Assembly: GCA_944383415.1 (NCBI GenBank)
Contig: CALWPK010000007.1
Location: 1-60,346 of the forward strand
Reading direction: 5' to 3'
DNA length: 60,346 nucleotides
Source of the DNA: an uncultured Clostridia bacterium
Lineage (GTDB): Bacteria; Bacillota; Clostridia; Christensenellales; UBA1242
Part shown: piece after piece, positions 35,870-43,146 of the stretch
Layout: each line of letters opens with the position of its first letter
Numbering within the stretch: the stretch's first letter is position 1
Translations under genes and position numbers: made by a program
Notes under the pieces: model-generated
What the model was told of the DNA's origin: nothing
The model's input: only the letters and a program-made list of their open reading frames with translations
Database searches by the model: none

Positions 35870-37215
35870 TGGCACTGTTTTCGAGTTTGAGCGAGAGATT
35901 GAATCATATATTCAGCAAAATGACCAAGCACGGAAAGTTGACTGCGCTTGAAATTAAGGAAGCGATGCGTGAAATTCGTGTGGCTCTACTAGAGGCTGAT
36001 GTCAATTTTTCAGTGGCGAAAGAGTTTATAGCCAAAGTGAGCGAGCAAGCAGTGGGGGAAGAGATTTTGAAAAGTCTCACTCCTACACAACAGGTCGTCA
36101 AAATAGTTCGTGACAACCTTATAGAATTGATGGGTGGTGAAAATCAAAAATTAAATGTTTCACCTAAACCGCCAACAGTCATTATGATGTGCGGACTTCA
36201 GGGTAGTGGTAAGACCACTATGTGCGGTAAACTTGCCTTGAAATTGAAAAAAGAGGGTAAAAAACCGCTACTAGTAGCCTGTGATGTTTATAGACCGGCG
36301 GCAATAGATCAACTGAAAGTATTGGGGAAATCGATTCAAATCGATGTTTTTGAGCGTGGGACACAAAATCCAGTGAAAACTTGCAAAGAGGCGATTGCTT
36401 ATGCAGAGAAATTTAGTCTTGATACCGTCATAATTGATACAGCGGGACGTTTGCAGATAGATGAAAAATTGATGCAAGAATTGAAAGAGATCAAAAAAAC
36501 GATCGACCCTACTGAAATTTTACTTGTAATCGATGCAATGATTGGTCAAGAGGCCGTGTCAGTATCCACCGCATTCAATGACGCATTAGATGTTACTGGT
36601 GTGGTTCTTACCAAAATAGACGGAGATACGCGTGGCGGTGCAGCACTTTCGATTCGTTCCGTCATTGGAAAACCCATCAAATTCGTCGGCGTTGGCGAAA
36701 AATTGACAGATATAGAACCTTTTTATCCAGATAGAATGGCGTCTCGAATTTTAGGAATGGGGGATGTGCTGACCTTGATCGATAAGGCGCAAGAGGCAAT
36801 GGATGAAAAGACAGCAAAAGAAATGGAACGCAAGTTCAAAGAAAACAGTTTCGACCTAAATGATTATATAGAGCAGGTAAACTCGTTGAAGAAAATGGGA
36901 GGTTTGAAATCTGTGTTGTCTATGATGCCGGGCATCAGTGGGAAACTGAAACAAATAGAAGACCAAATTGACGAGAAAAAGTTGGAAAAAAACAAGGCAA
37001 TTATCCAGTCTATGACACCTAAAGAGCGGGCGAATCCTGATATAATTAATGGAAGTCGTCGTCAGCGAATTGCAAAAGGTGCGGGAGTGGAAGTAAGCGA
37101 CGTCAATCTACTTATCAAACAATTCAATCAGAGCAAAGAGATGATGAAAATGATGAAAAATCCTAAGGCTTATGGTGGGAAAATGGCTATGATACGTAAA
37201 CTAATGGGCAATTAG
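35869..37215 (+). CDS. ffh: Signal recognition particle protein Ffh
   Basis: 448 residues. N domain (about 1-90), GTPase domain with 'GLQGSGKTTMCGKLA' (near 107-121), 'ACDVYRPAAIDQLKVL' (near 136), 'DTAGRLQID' (near 189) and 'TKIDGDTRGGAALS' (near 246). It is followed by the methionine-rich M domain (about 325-448; 'MGGLKSVLSMMPGI', 'SRRQRIAKGAGVEVSDVN'), which binds 4.5S RNA and signal sequences. It delivers ribosomes making membrane proteins to FtsY. Confidence 0.96.
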   Translation: MALFSSLSERLNHIFSKMTKHGKLTALEIKEAMREIRVALLEADVNFSVAKEFIAKVSEQAVGEEILKSLTPTQQVVKIVRDNLIELMGGENQKLNVSPKPPTVIMMCGLQGSGKTTMCGKLALKLKKEGKKPLLVACDVYRPAAIDQLKVLGKSIQIDVFERGTQNPVKTCKEAIAYAEKFSLDTVIIDTAGRLQIDEKLMQELKEIKKTIDPTEILLVIDAMIGQEAVSVSTAFNDALDVTGVVLTKIDGDTRGGAALSIRSVIGKPIKFVGVGEKLTDIEPFYPDRMASRILGMGDVLTLIDKAQEAMDEKTAKEMERKFKENSFDLNDYIEQVNSLKKMGGLKSVLSMMPGISGKLKQIEDQIDEKKLEKNKAIIQSMTPKERANPDIINGSRRQRIAKGAGVEVSDVNLLIKQFNQSKEMMKMMKNPKAYGGKMAMIRKLMGN

Positions 37216-37621
37216 TATCATTTAGATAGAAATTCTTTGAGTTGACTAATTTTTCATATTTATTTTAAGATAAATTTGTGAATTTTCTATTTTAAATAAT
37301 ATTTATATGAATATGTCGTAAAAGAAAAAAAAGAGGTGTCAATATTTAGAAAAATTTGATCAATATTTTGATTTTAGTGAGAATATTTGAATGAGCGTAC
37401 AAAATTATATAAAAAATATCCTTTCTTAAATGAAATGGATATTAAACATATAAAGATTAAAATATTTTATAAAAACCCTTTACATTATGAAATTTTTATG
37501 TTATAATGTAAAGTGAAAATACTTTACAGACATTCACATAATACTATTTGTATAATTATCCAATTGTATTTTATGGCATTATCTATGAATTTTTGTAAAG
37601 AATATATGAAAAGGAGAAGTT
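37216..37621 (+). other. Intergenic region upstream of rpsP
   Basis: 406 bp without a supported gene. The first ~260 bp are AT-rich with no clear signal; a 12-codon ORF at 37391 is not convincing. The rest contains the rpsP promoter and the inverted repeats at 37478-37528, then a ~100-nt leader with a second TATAAT-like box near 37551. Confidence 0.5.
37478..37528 (+). promoter_or_regulatory. rpsP promoter embedded in inverted repeats
   Basis: TTTACA (37479-37484), 17 bp, TATAAT (37502-37507). An exact 11-bp inverted repeat covers both boxes (CTTTACATTAT 37478-37488, ATAATGTAAAG 37503-37513). A third half-site, CTTTACA at 37522-37528, pairs with TGTAAAG 37507-37513 to form a second inverted repeat around the transcription start. 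It looks like an operator, or a hairpin at the 5' end of the mRNA. Confidence 0.65.
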
Positions 37622-37918
37622 ATGGCAGTTAAAATTAGATTGACTCGTTTAGGAGACAAAAAATCACCCTTCTATCGTGTAGTTGTGGCTGACTCTCGCG
37701 TGGCTAGAGATGGTAAGTACATTGAGCAAATCGGCACATACAATCCACTTGTTGAACCTGACAAGCAACTCAATATCAACAAAGAACTTGCTGAAAAATG
37801 GCTCAAGAATGGTGCTCAACCTACTGAAACTACGAAATCAATTCTTCAAAGAGTTGGTGTTTTGGAAGTCAAAGGCAATTCAGTTCCTAAAACAAATAAC
37901 AAAAAGAAAAAATCATAA
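37622..37918 (+). CDS. rpsP: 30S ribosomal protein S16
   Basis: 98 residues: '[40 protein letters not shown]' is the hallmark of S16 (residues 3-42), followed by '..[20 protein letters not shown]' and a basic tail. It binds 16S rRNA and guides 30S assembly. AAGGAG precedes the ATG. khpA follows by 16 nt, and a terminator comes after khpA. Confidence 0.96.
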   Translation: MAVKIRLTRLGDKKSPFYRVVVADSRVARDGKYIEQIGTYNPLVEPDKQLNINKELAEKWLKNGAQPTETTKSILQRVGVLEVKGNSVPKTNNKKKKS

Positions 37919-37934
37919 GCATAAGGAGTGATTT

Positions 37935-38168
37935 ATGCAAGAGGTGTTAGATTATATCGTCAAGAATATGGTATCAAATCCTGACGCTGTTGAGATTGCA
38001 GATGAGAGCAAGGGTAAGACTAAAATTTTCAAGGTTACAGTTTTGAAAAAAGATTTAGGTGCCGTGATTGGCAGGAACGGTAATATTGCGAATGCTATCA
38101 GAACAGTTGTAAAATCTCTTGGCAACCCTAGAGAAAGATTGGTTATTAAATTTGATGCTAAGAATTAA
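37935..38168 (+). CDS. khpA: KH-domain RNA-binding protein KhpA
   Basis: 77 residues, a single KH domain with the 'GAVIGRNGNIANAIRTVVKS' GxxG loop (about 41-60). KhpA, often with KhpB/Jag, binds many RNAs and affects cell elongation and division in Gram-positive bacteria. It sits between rpsP and rimM as in most Bacillota. AAGGAGTG precedes the ATG. Confidence 0.93.
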   Translation: MQEVLDYIVKNMVSNPDAVEIADESKGKTKIFKVTVLKKDLGAVIGRNGNIANAIRTVVKSLGNPRERLVIKFDAKN

Positions 38169-38186
38169 TATGATGAGGAATAGAGA

Positions 38187-38208
38187 CTTGCTTATGCAAG
38201 TTTTTTTA
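38187..38208 (+). terminator. Terminator after rpsP-khpA
   Basis: Stem ACTTGC (38187-38192) and GCAAGT (38197-38202), loop TTAT, then seven T residues. It splits the usual rpsP-khpA-rimM-trmD operon in two. Confidence 0.85.
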
Positions 38209-38209
38209 T

Positions 38210-38237
38210 TGCAATAAAAACTCAATTGTGGTAAAAT
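38210..38237 (+). promoter_or_regulatory. Promoter of rimM-trmD
   Basis: TTGCAA (38210-38215), 16 bp, TAAAAT (38232-38237), directly abutting the upstream terminator. Confidence 0.7.
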
Positions 38238-38257
38238 ATATATATATGGAGAATAAT

Positions 38258-38758
38258 ATGTCAAATATTCTAGAAATTGGTAAAATTGTCCGTCCACACG
38301 GAATCAAAGGTGCAGTGAAGATAATCAGTTATCTTGAAGATGAGGATTTCACAAAGTTCAAGCAAATTTTGATAGGAAAGAAATTAGAAAAAGGAAATAT
38401 CACAAAGATTTCGTTATTGAATAAAGACGCATATTTGGTTTACATTGATATAATTCCGAATATAGAGACGGCAGAACAATATCGTGACCAATATGTATAT
38501 ATTGATAGATCGGAATATAAAGAATTCAAAGATAAAGTATATTTATCAGATTTGATTGGTGCACCTGTATTGGATGAAAATAGAGAAAAATTGGGCGAAT
38601 TAGTAGATTTTGATGATTATGGCGCTAGCGTGATTTTGCAAATAAAGGCTGGAGCGGTCACTTATTCACTGCCATTCGTAGAAGATATAGTGGTATATGA
38701 TGACAAATTGAATGCGTTTGTGACAACCAAACAAAAATTCGAGGATCTACGCGTATGA
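38258..38758 (+). CDS. rimM: 16S rRNA processing protein RimM
   Basis: 166 residues. The N-terminal RimM domain starts 'LEIGKIVRPHGIKGAVKI' (5-22); the PRC-barrel domain (about 95-166) contains 'YLSDLIGAPVLDENREKLGELVDF'. It assists maturation of the 30S head domain by binding S19. ATG 38258 with GGAGA upstream is chosen over upstream in-frame ATGs that lie in the leader. trmD overlaps its end (ATGA). Confidence 0.95.
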   Translation: MSNILEIGKIVRPHGIKGAVKIISYLEDEDFTKFKQILIGKKLEKGNITKISLLNKDAYLVYIDIIPNIETAEQYRDQYVYIDRSEYKEFKDKVYLSDLIGAPVLDENREKLGELVDFDDYGASVILQIKAGAVTYSLPFVEDIVVYDDKLNAFVTTKQKFEDLRV

Positions 38759-39432
38759 GAATAGATATTTTGTCGTTATTTCCTGAAATGTTTGCCCCAC
38801 TCAAAGAGAGTATAATCAAACGTGCCGTCACAGACGAAAAGGTCGTAATCAACATTATCAACATTCGCGACTTTGCTTCCGCACCACATTACAAATGCGA
38901 TGACGAGCCATTCGGAGGTGGAGCAGGGATGGTAATGATGTGTGAGCCAATTTACAAGGCAATAGAAAGTATAAAAACTGCAGACTCTAAAATTTTTTAT
39001 ATGTCACCACGCGGGAAAAAATTTTCACAAACCAAAGCACGGGAAATGGCAGAATTAAATCATATTATATTGCTTTGCGGACACTATGAAGGGGTGGATC
39101 AACGAGTGATTGATATGTTCAATATAGAAGAAATTTCAATTGGGGATTATATTCTGACGGGCGGAGAATTGCCTGCTATGGTAGTGACTGATGCCATTGT
39201 TCGCCTGATTCCGAATGTAATCACACCTGATAGCATTGTAGAGGAAAGTTTTTCAAATGATCTACTCGAATACAATCAATATACTCGTCCGTCAGTGTTT
39301 ATGGGGTATTCAGTACCAGAGGTACTTCTTAGCGGAAATCATAAAAAAATTGCAGAATATAGAAAGGCACAATCAATCGAGATTACGAAGAAAAATCGCC
39401 CCGATTTATTGCAAGATAAAATGGAATATTGA
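38755..39432 (+). CDS. trmD: tRNA (guanine-N1)-methyltransferase TrmD
   Basis: 225 residues. A SPOUT-class knot enzyme that makes m1G37 in tRNA and prevents frameshifting. Start 'MRIDILSLFPEMFAPLKESI'; 'DDEPFGGGAGMVM' (about 48-60); knot residues 'LLCGHYEGVDQRV' (about 104-116), 'SIGDYILTGGELPAM' (about 125-139) and 'VEESFSNDLLEYNQYTRP' (near 162). rplS, its usual partner, is 3 kb downstream with its own promoter. Confidence 0.95.
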   Translation: MRIDILSLFPEMFAPLKESIIKRAVTDEKVVINIINIRDFASAPHYKCDDEPFGGGAGMVMMCEPIYKAIESIKTADSKIFYMSPRGKKFSQTKAREMAELNHIILLCGHYEGVDQRVIDMFNIEEISIGDYILTGGELPAMVVTDAIVRLIPNVITPDSIVEESFSNDLLEYNQYTRPSVFMGYSVPEVLLSGNHKKIAEYRKAQSIEITKKNRPDLLQDKMEY

Positions 39433-39525
39433 AAGAATCAGATAATATTAGATTCGAAATTTTCAAATGATTGAATATCTTGAATAAATTTCATATAAAT
39501 ATTTTTTGAAAAGACAAAATAAATA

Positions 39526-39560
39526 TTGAGTTTATTTTGTTTTTTTGTTATAATACAATT
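39526..39560 (+). promoter_or_regulatory. Leaderless promoter of rbgA
   Basis: TTGAGT (39526-39531), 17 bp, TATAAT (39549-39554), then six bases and ATG 39561. Transcription should begin at the start codon. There is no Shine-Dalgarno. Confidence 0.7.
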
Positions 39561-40403
39561 ATGATTAATTGGTTCCCTGGTCACATGAATAAAACGTTAA
39601 AACAGATGCAACAGGATGGCAAAATCTGCGATTGTTTCATCTACATTCTGGACGCACGTTGTCCATTGTCCTGTATTAATCCAGAGTTTGTAAGAGTGAT
39701 AGGGAATAAGCCTATTATTTTTGTCTTGAACAAATCTGACCTAGTAGAGAAAAAAGATATTGAAAAGTTTATCCAATACTTTTCTTCTCAAGGGCAAACT
39801 TGCGTCAGTTTAAATGCGACAACATTCGCTAGTGGTAAAATCATTATTAATGCAATAAAGACAGTATTCAAAGATAGATTAGAAAAAAACAAAGAGAAAA
39901 ATGTTAAATTCATAATTCGCGCTATGATACTCGGTATTCCAAATTCAGGAAAATCAACTATAGTAAATAACCTTTGCGGAAAGGCAAGGGCAGTCACGGG
40001 AAACAGAGCGGGAGTGACTAGAAACAAGCAATGGGTGAAACTAGATAGCAATATAGAAGTGATGGATACGCCGGGTGTGCTTCTACCTAATTTTGACAAT
40101 GAAGAAAATGCATACAACCTCGCAATCACAGGGGCCATAAAAGACGAGATTTTGTATCAACCAGATGTCGCTATTCAGTTAATTAAAAAGTTGAATTCTT
40201 TAAATAAAATTAATATTATAAACACGAAATATGGCGTGGATATTGATATTAATACACAAGAAATAGAAATATTAAAATTTATTGGTAAAAAACGAGGATG
40301 TATTATTAAGGGTGGTGAAATTGATGTTGATCGTAGTGCAAAAATGTTGATCACAGATTTTAGATCTGGGAAACTTGGGAAAATTTGTCTGGAGAGTATA
40401 TGA
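39561..40403 (+). CDS. rbgA: Ribosome biogenesis GTPase RbgA (YlqF)
   Basis: 280 residues. A circularly permuted GTPase: G4 'NKSD' (near 60) comes before G1 'GIPNSGKSTIVNNL' (near 127-140) and G3 'DTPGVLLP' (near 171). It begins 'INWFPGHMNKTLKQM', as in other YlqF proteins. It acts late in 50S assembly, promoting L16 incorporation. ATG 39561 is chosen because the protein then starts like its family; an upstream in-frame start would fall inside the promoter. rnhB overlaps the stop. Confidence 0.94.
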   Translation: MINWFPGHMNKTLKQMQQDGKICDCFIYILDARCPLSCINPEFVRVIGNKPIIFVLNKSDLVEKKDIEKFIQYFSSQGQTCVSLNATTFASGKIIINAIKTVFKDRLEKNKEKNVKFIIRAMILGIPNSGKSTIVNNLCGKARAVTGNRAGVTRNKQWVKLDSNIEVMDTPGVLLPNFDNEENAYNLAITGAIKDEILYQPDVAIQLIKKLNSLNKINIINTKYGVDIDINTQEIEILKFIGKKRGCIIKGGEIDVDRSAKMLITDFRSGKLGKICLESI

Positions 40404-41056
40404 TTGATACATTGAAAATATTTGAATATGACAAATCACTATTGTCAGATAAAATAAAATATATAGCAGGGATAGACGAAGTTGGGCGAGGTCCGTTGGC
40501 TGGACCTGTTGTGACTGCCTGTGTAATAATGCCGTATTCAGAAGGTAGCATTATTAATGGAGTGTTTGATAGCAAAAAAGTAAACAAAAAAAATCGAGAA
40601 AAACTTTGTAATGAAATATTAACTAATGCTATCGCTTATTCAATTGTCGTAGAGGATGTGAAGTCAATTGACGAAATAAATATCTTAAATGCTACAATCA
40701 AAGCAATGAAACGCTCATATACCGAAATGAAAGTCAAACCGGATTTATTATTGATTGACGCGGTCAAATTGAATATAGCCGAAAATGAAAAATCAATAAT
40801 CAAGGGCGATGCCACAAGTTATGCTATAGCCTCTGCTTCAATTGTTGCAAAAGTATATCGTGATAGATTAATGGAAGAATATGCCAAAATCTATCCCGAA
40901 TACGATTTCGAAAACAATGTAGGATATGGCACGAAAAGACATATTGAAGCGATCAAAACTTATGGCGTGACGCCTATCCACCGACTTAGTTTCCTGAAAA
41001 ACATTATAGGAGAAGAGGAATGCAAAAGAATCTCTATGGAAAGAGAAGCGAAATAA
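40400..41056 (+). CDS. rnhB: Ribonuclease HII
   Basis: 218 residues. It cleaves RNA in RNA-DNA hybrids and excises single ribonucleotides. Catalytic motifs: 'AGIDEVGRGPLAGPVV' (about 27-42; Asp, Glu), 'LLIDAVKL' (Asp near 119) and 'KVYRDRLMEEYAKIYPEYDF' (Asp near 155). It starts at ATG 40400 (ATGA overlap with rbgA) with GGAGAG upstream; a TTG 15 nt earlier is unlikely. yraN begins within its last 37 nt. Confidence 0.95.
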   Translation: MIDTLKIFEYDKSLLSDKIKYIAGIDEVGRGPLAGPVVTACVIMPYSEGSIINGVFDSKKVNKKNREKLCNEILTNAIAYSIVVEDVKSIDEINILNATIKAMKRSYTEMKVKPDLLLIDAVKLNIAENEKSIIKGDATSYAIASASIVAKVYRDRLMEEYAKIYPEYDFENNVGYGTKRHIEAIKTYGVTPIHRLSFLKNIIGEEECKRISMEREAK

Positions 41057-41370
41057 TCGCTCAAAATTATTTAAAAAAATTGGGTTATAAAATCTTGGAA
41101 ACAAATTATTCAAATAAATTGGGAGAGATCGACATAATTGCAAAAGACAAAAATGACTACATTGTTTTTTTTGAAGTAAAATCTAGGATGAGCAGAAAGT
41201 TTGGAGATCCGTTTGAGGCGATTGATTTGAAAAAACAGCAAAAAATAAGAAACGTAGCCACAATGTATCTCAAAACTCACAATTTACTGAATGCCAACTG
41301 TAGATTTGATGCAATTGCAGTCTTGGGAGACATGGATGACGATATCCGTCACATACAAGATGCATTTTGA
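41020..41370 (+). CDS. yraN: YraN family (UPF0102) endonuclease-like protein
   Basis: 116 residues. The fold is that of a small restriction-endonuclease-like protein: 'RSEIIAQNYLKKLGYKILETNY', then 'LGEIDIIAKDKNDYIVFFEVKSR' (about 29-51) with the Asp, Glu-x-Lys catalytic-type triad, and 'CRFDAIAV' near 89-96. The function is unresolved; it is often linked to rnhB and dprA. It overlaps rnhB by 37 nt, with AGGAGAAGAGGA inside rnhB. Confidence 0.9.
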   Translation: MQKNLYGKRSEIIAQNYLKKLGYKILETNYSNKLGEIDIIAKDKNDYIVFFEVKSRMSRKFGDPFEAIDLKKQQKIRNVATMYLKTHNLLNANCRFDAIAVLGDMDDDIRHIQDAF

Positions 41371-41397
41371 TAATTAGGATTTTTTGAAGGAAATTTT

Positions 41398-42315
41398 ATG
41401 TCTAAATATATTGAAAAATTTGTTTTACCAAATCAAACTATTGAAGAAAATCTGATAGTCAATAGGATGGCAGAAAATGGCGGGATATATGGCTATATTG
41501 ACAATATATATCCGTGCGACATTTTCCCCAATATTGGTCTAAGCGAACTCGATTTTGAAAATATAACTATATTATATGGAGGTAATGGTTCGGGAAAAAC
41601 GACATTGTTAAATCTCATAGCGAACAAATTATCATTGAAGAGGATGGCTCCATTCAACAATAGCGAATTATTTTCTAGTTTCGTTGATTCGTGCAAAATT
41701 AAAATGGCAGAAGATGACGATGGAGTTGAGTTTCGAGCCGTTCCACAAAATAGTAGGATCATTACTAGTGACGACATATTTGATTTTATGCTGACAGCGC
41801 GAGAGAATAACGAACAGATAAGTCACGATACACAGGAGATGAAGGAAAAATGGCAAGAATTGAAATATGGCGAAACAATTAAATTGAGAGGGTTCGAAGA
41901 TATCGAAATTGTCAGTCAACAAATCCTAGCACAAAGAAAAAGTTTATCTAGACGAAAATTTTTGTATAAATTTTCTGGGAAAGAACAAAAATTAAATAGT
42001 AATGGAGAAACGGCAATTGAATTTTTTGAAAAGAAATTAGAAAATGATTGTCTTTATTGTTTAGATGAACCAGAAAATAGTCTGTCTCCACAATTTCAAA
42101 AATTGTTGGTAGAAATCATAGAAAAGAAAGCACGTTATTGTGGATGTCAATTCATAATCTCCACACATTCTCCTTTCGTCTTGGCTTTGAATGGTGCTAA
42201 AATTTATGATTTAGATAGTACACCTGTTGATATTAAAAAATGGTGGGAATTAGAAAATGTAAAAGAATATTTTAGTTTCTTTGAGACAAATCGAAAATAT
42301 TTTATAAAAAATTAA
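41398..42315 (+). CDS. AAA family ATPase (ABC/RecF-like, stand-alone)
   Basis: 305 residues. Walker A 'LYGGNGSGKTTLLNLIANKL' (about 60-79), a weak signature region ('LYKFSGKEQKLNSNGE'), Walker B 'CLYCLDEPENSLSP' (about 218-231) and switch His 'FIISTHSPFVLALNGAKIYDL' (about 252). This is the layout of AAA_21-type ATPases related to RecF, SbcC and OLD proteins, but without long coiled coils or a Toprim domain. The role is unknown; relatives occur in phage defence and in DNA repair. It lies between yraN and rplS, 28 nt after yraN, with AAGGAA upstream. Confidence 0.8.
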   Translation: MSKYIEKFVLPNQTIEENLIVNRMAENGGIYGYIDNIYPCDIFPNIGLSELDFENITILYGGNGSGKTTLLNLIANKLSLKRMAPFNNSELFSSFVDSCKIKMAEDDDGVEFRAVPQNSRIITSDDIFDFMLTARENNEQISHDTQEMKEKWQELKYGETIKLRGFEDIEIVSQQILAQRKSLSRRKFLYKFSGKEQKLNSNGETAIEFFEKKLENDCLYCLDEPENSLSPQFQKLLVEIIEKKARYCGCQFIISTHSPFVLALNGAKIYDLDSTPVDIKKWWELENVKEYFSFFETNRKYFIKN

Positions 42316-42401
42316 ATTTTAGAGCAAAAATTTTTGTTTTACAATTTTCTTTTTTAAGTAGGAAAACTTATAATATTTTTCCAGTAAATTTAAAAAAATA
42401 C

Positions 42402-42430
42402 TTGCAAATTAGTTTTCCTTATGATATAAT
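42402..42430 (+). promoter_or_regulatory. Promoter of rplS
   Basis: TTGCAA (42402-42407), 17 bp, TATAAT (42425-42430). Confidence 0.8.
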
Positions 42431-42436
42431 GCTTAA

Positions 42437-42489
42437 ACGTTGACGGTCCGCTGTATTCCAATTATAAGAACGTCAAGAAGGAGGTAAGT
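42437..42489 (+). promoter_or_regulatory. Probable L19 leader RNA
   Basis: The short rplS leader folds with TTGACG (42440-42445) against CGTCAA (42471-42476), enclosing a ~25-nt loop, immediately before GAAGGAGG. Firmicutes have a known L19 autoregulatory leader at this place. The pairing and position fit it, but I could not check the consensus. Confidence 0.5.
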
Positions 42490-42831
42490 ATGACTATTAT
42501 CGACCAAATCGAGAAAGAGCAATTACGTAGCGACATTACTTCTTTTAATATTGGAGACACCGTACGAGTTATGGTTAAAGTCAAAGAAGGAGACAAAGAA
42601 CGTATTCAAGCGTATGAAGGCGTAGTAATTGCAAGGAAAGGAAAAGGTATTAGAGAGACCTTTACCGTTAGACGTGTGTCATTCGGTATTGGTGTTGAAC
42701 GTACTTTCCCTATCAATAGTCCACGTATTGACAAAATTATCGTGGTTAGAAAGGGCAAAGTTAGACGTGCGAAAATCTATTACATTCGTGACCTTTCTGG
42801 TAAAGCGGCGAAAGTTAAAGAAATTAAATAA
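42490..42831 (+). CDS. rplS: 50S ribosomal protein L19
   Basis: 113 residues. '[33 protein letters not shown]' (about 19-51), '[31 protein letters not shown]' and '[20 protein letters not shown]' cover the entire L19 family pattern. It sits at the 30S-50S interface. The gene is separated from trmD here. It has a strong AAGGAGG and a terminator overlapping its stop codon. Confidence 0.96.
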   Translation: MTIIDQIEKEQLRSDITSFNIGDTVRVMVKVKEGDKERIQAYEGVVIARKGKGIRETFTVRRVSFGIGVERTFPINSPRIDKIIVVRKGKVRRAKIYYIRDLSGKAAKVKEIK

Positions 42832-42852
42832 GGCAGTAATGCCTTTTTTCTT
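42830..42852 (+). terminator. Terminator of rplS
   Basis: Stem AAGGCA (42830-42835) and TGCCTT (42840-42845), loop GTAA, then a run of T residues. The stem overlaps the stop codon. Confidence 0.85.
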
Positions 42853-43146
42853 TTTTATCTTGGTTGCAATTAATCCATAAATTTTATTTTTTATAAATTC
42901 CTTTGATCTTGATTATATAATTTGCAACTTGTTTTTAAAATATAGATAAAATTCTTTAAAGATCTTACTCGAATTTTTATTATATTAGAATTCTAATATG
43001 AAAATCATAATTTGAAAATTAAATTAACGGATTATACAATAATATAATGGGTTTCATTAGAATCATCATTATATTCAAACATTTGTTCGACAAATCGCTT
43101 GACAAGATTTTCCTATATATGTTATGCTCAGTCTAAAGGAAGAAAA
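42832..43146 (+). other. Intergenic region between rplS and comM
   Basis: 315 bp. It contains the rplS terminator at the start and the comM promoter at the end. Between them it is AT-rich, with one small palindrome (ATTAGAATTCTAAT, 42984-42997) and no gene that I can support. Confidence 0.5.
43099..43128 (+). promoter_or_regulatory. Promoter of comM-dprA
   Basis: TTGACA (43099-43104), 18 bp, TATGCT (43123-43128), then AAAGGAAG and ATG 43147. Confidence 0.7.

Noticed and set aside
37391..37429. A 12-codon ORF upstream of rpsP as a leader peptide
   Set aside because: It lies upstream of the identified promoter and has no convincing ribosome-binding site or paired hairpins.
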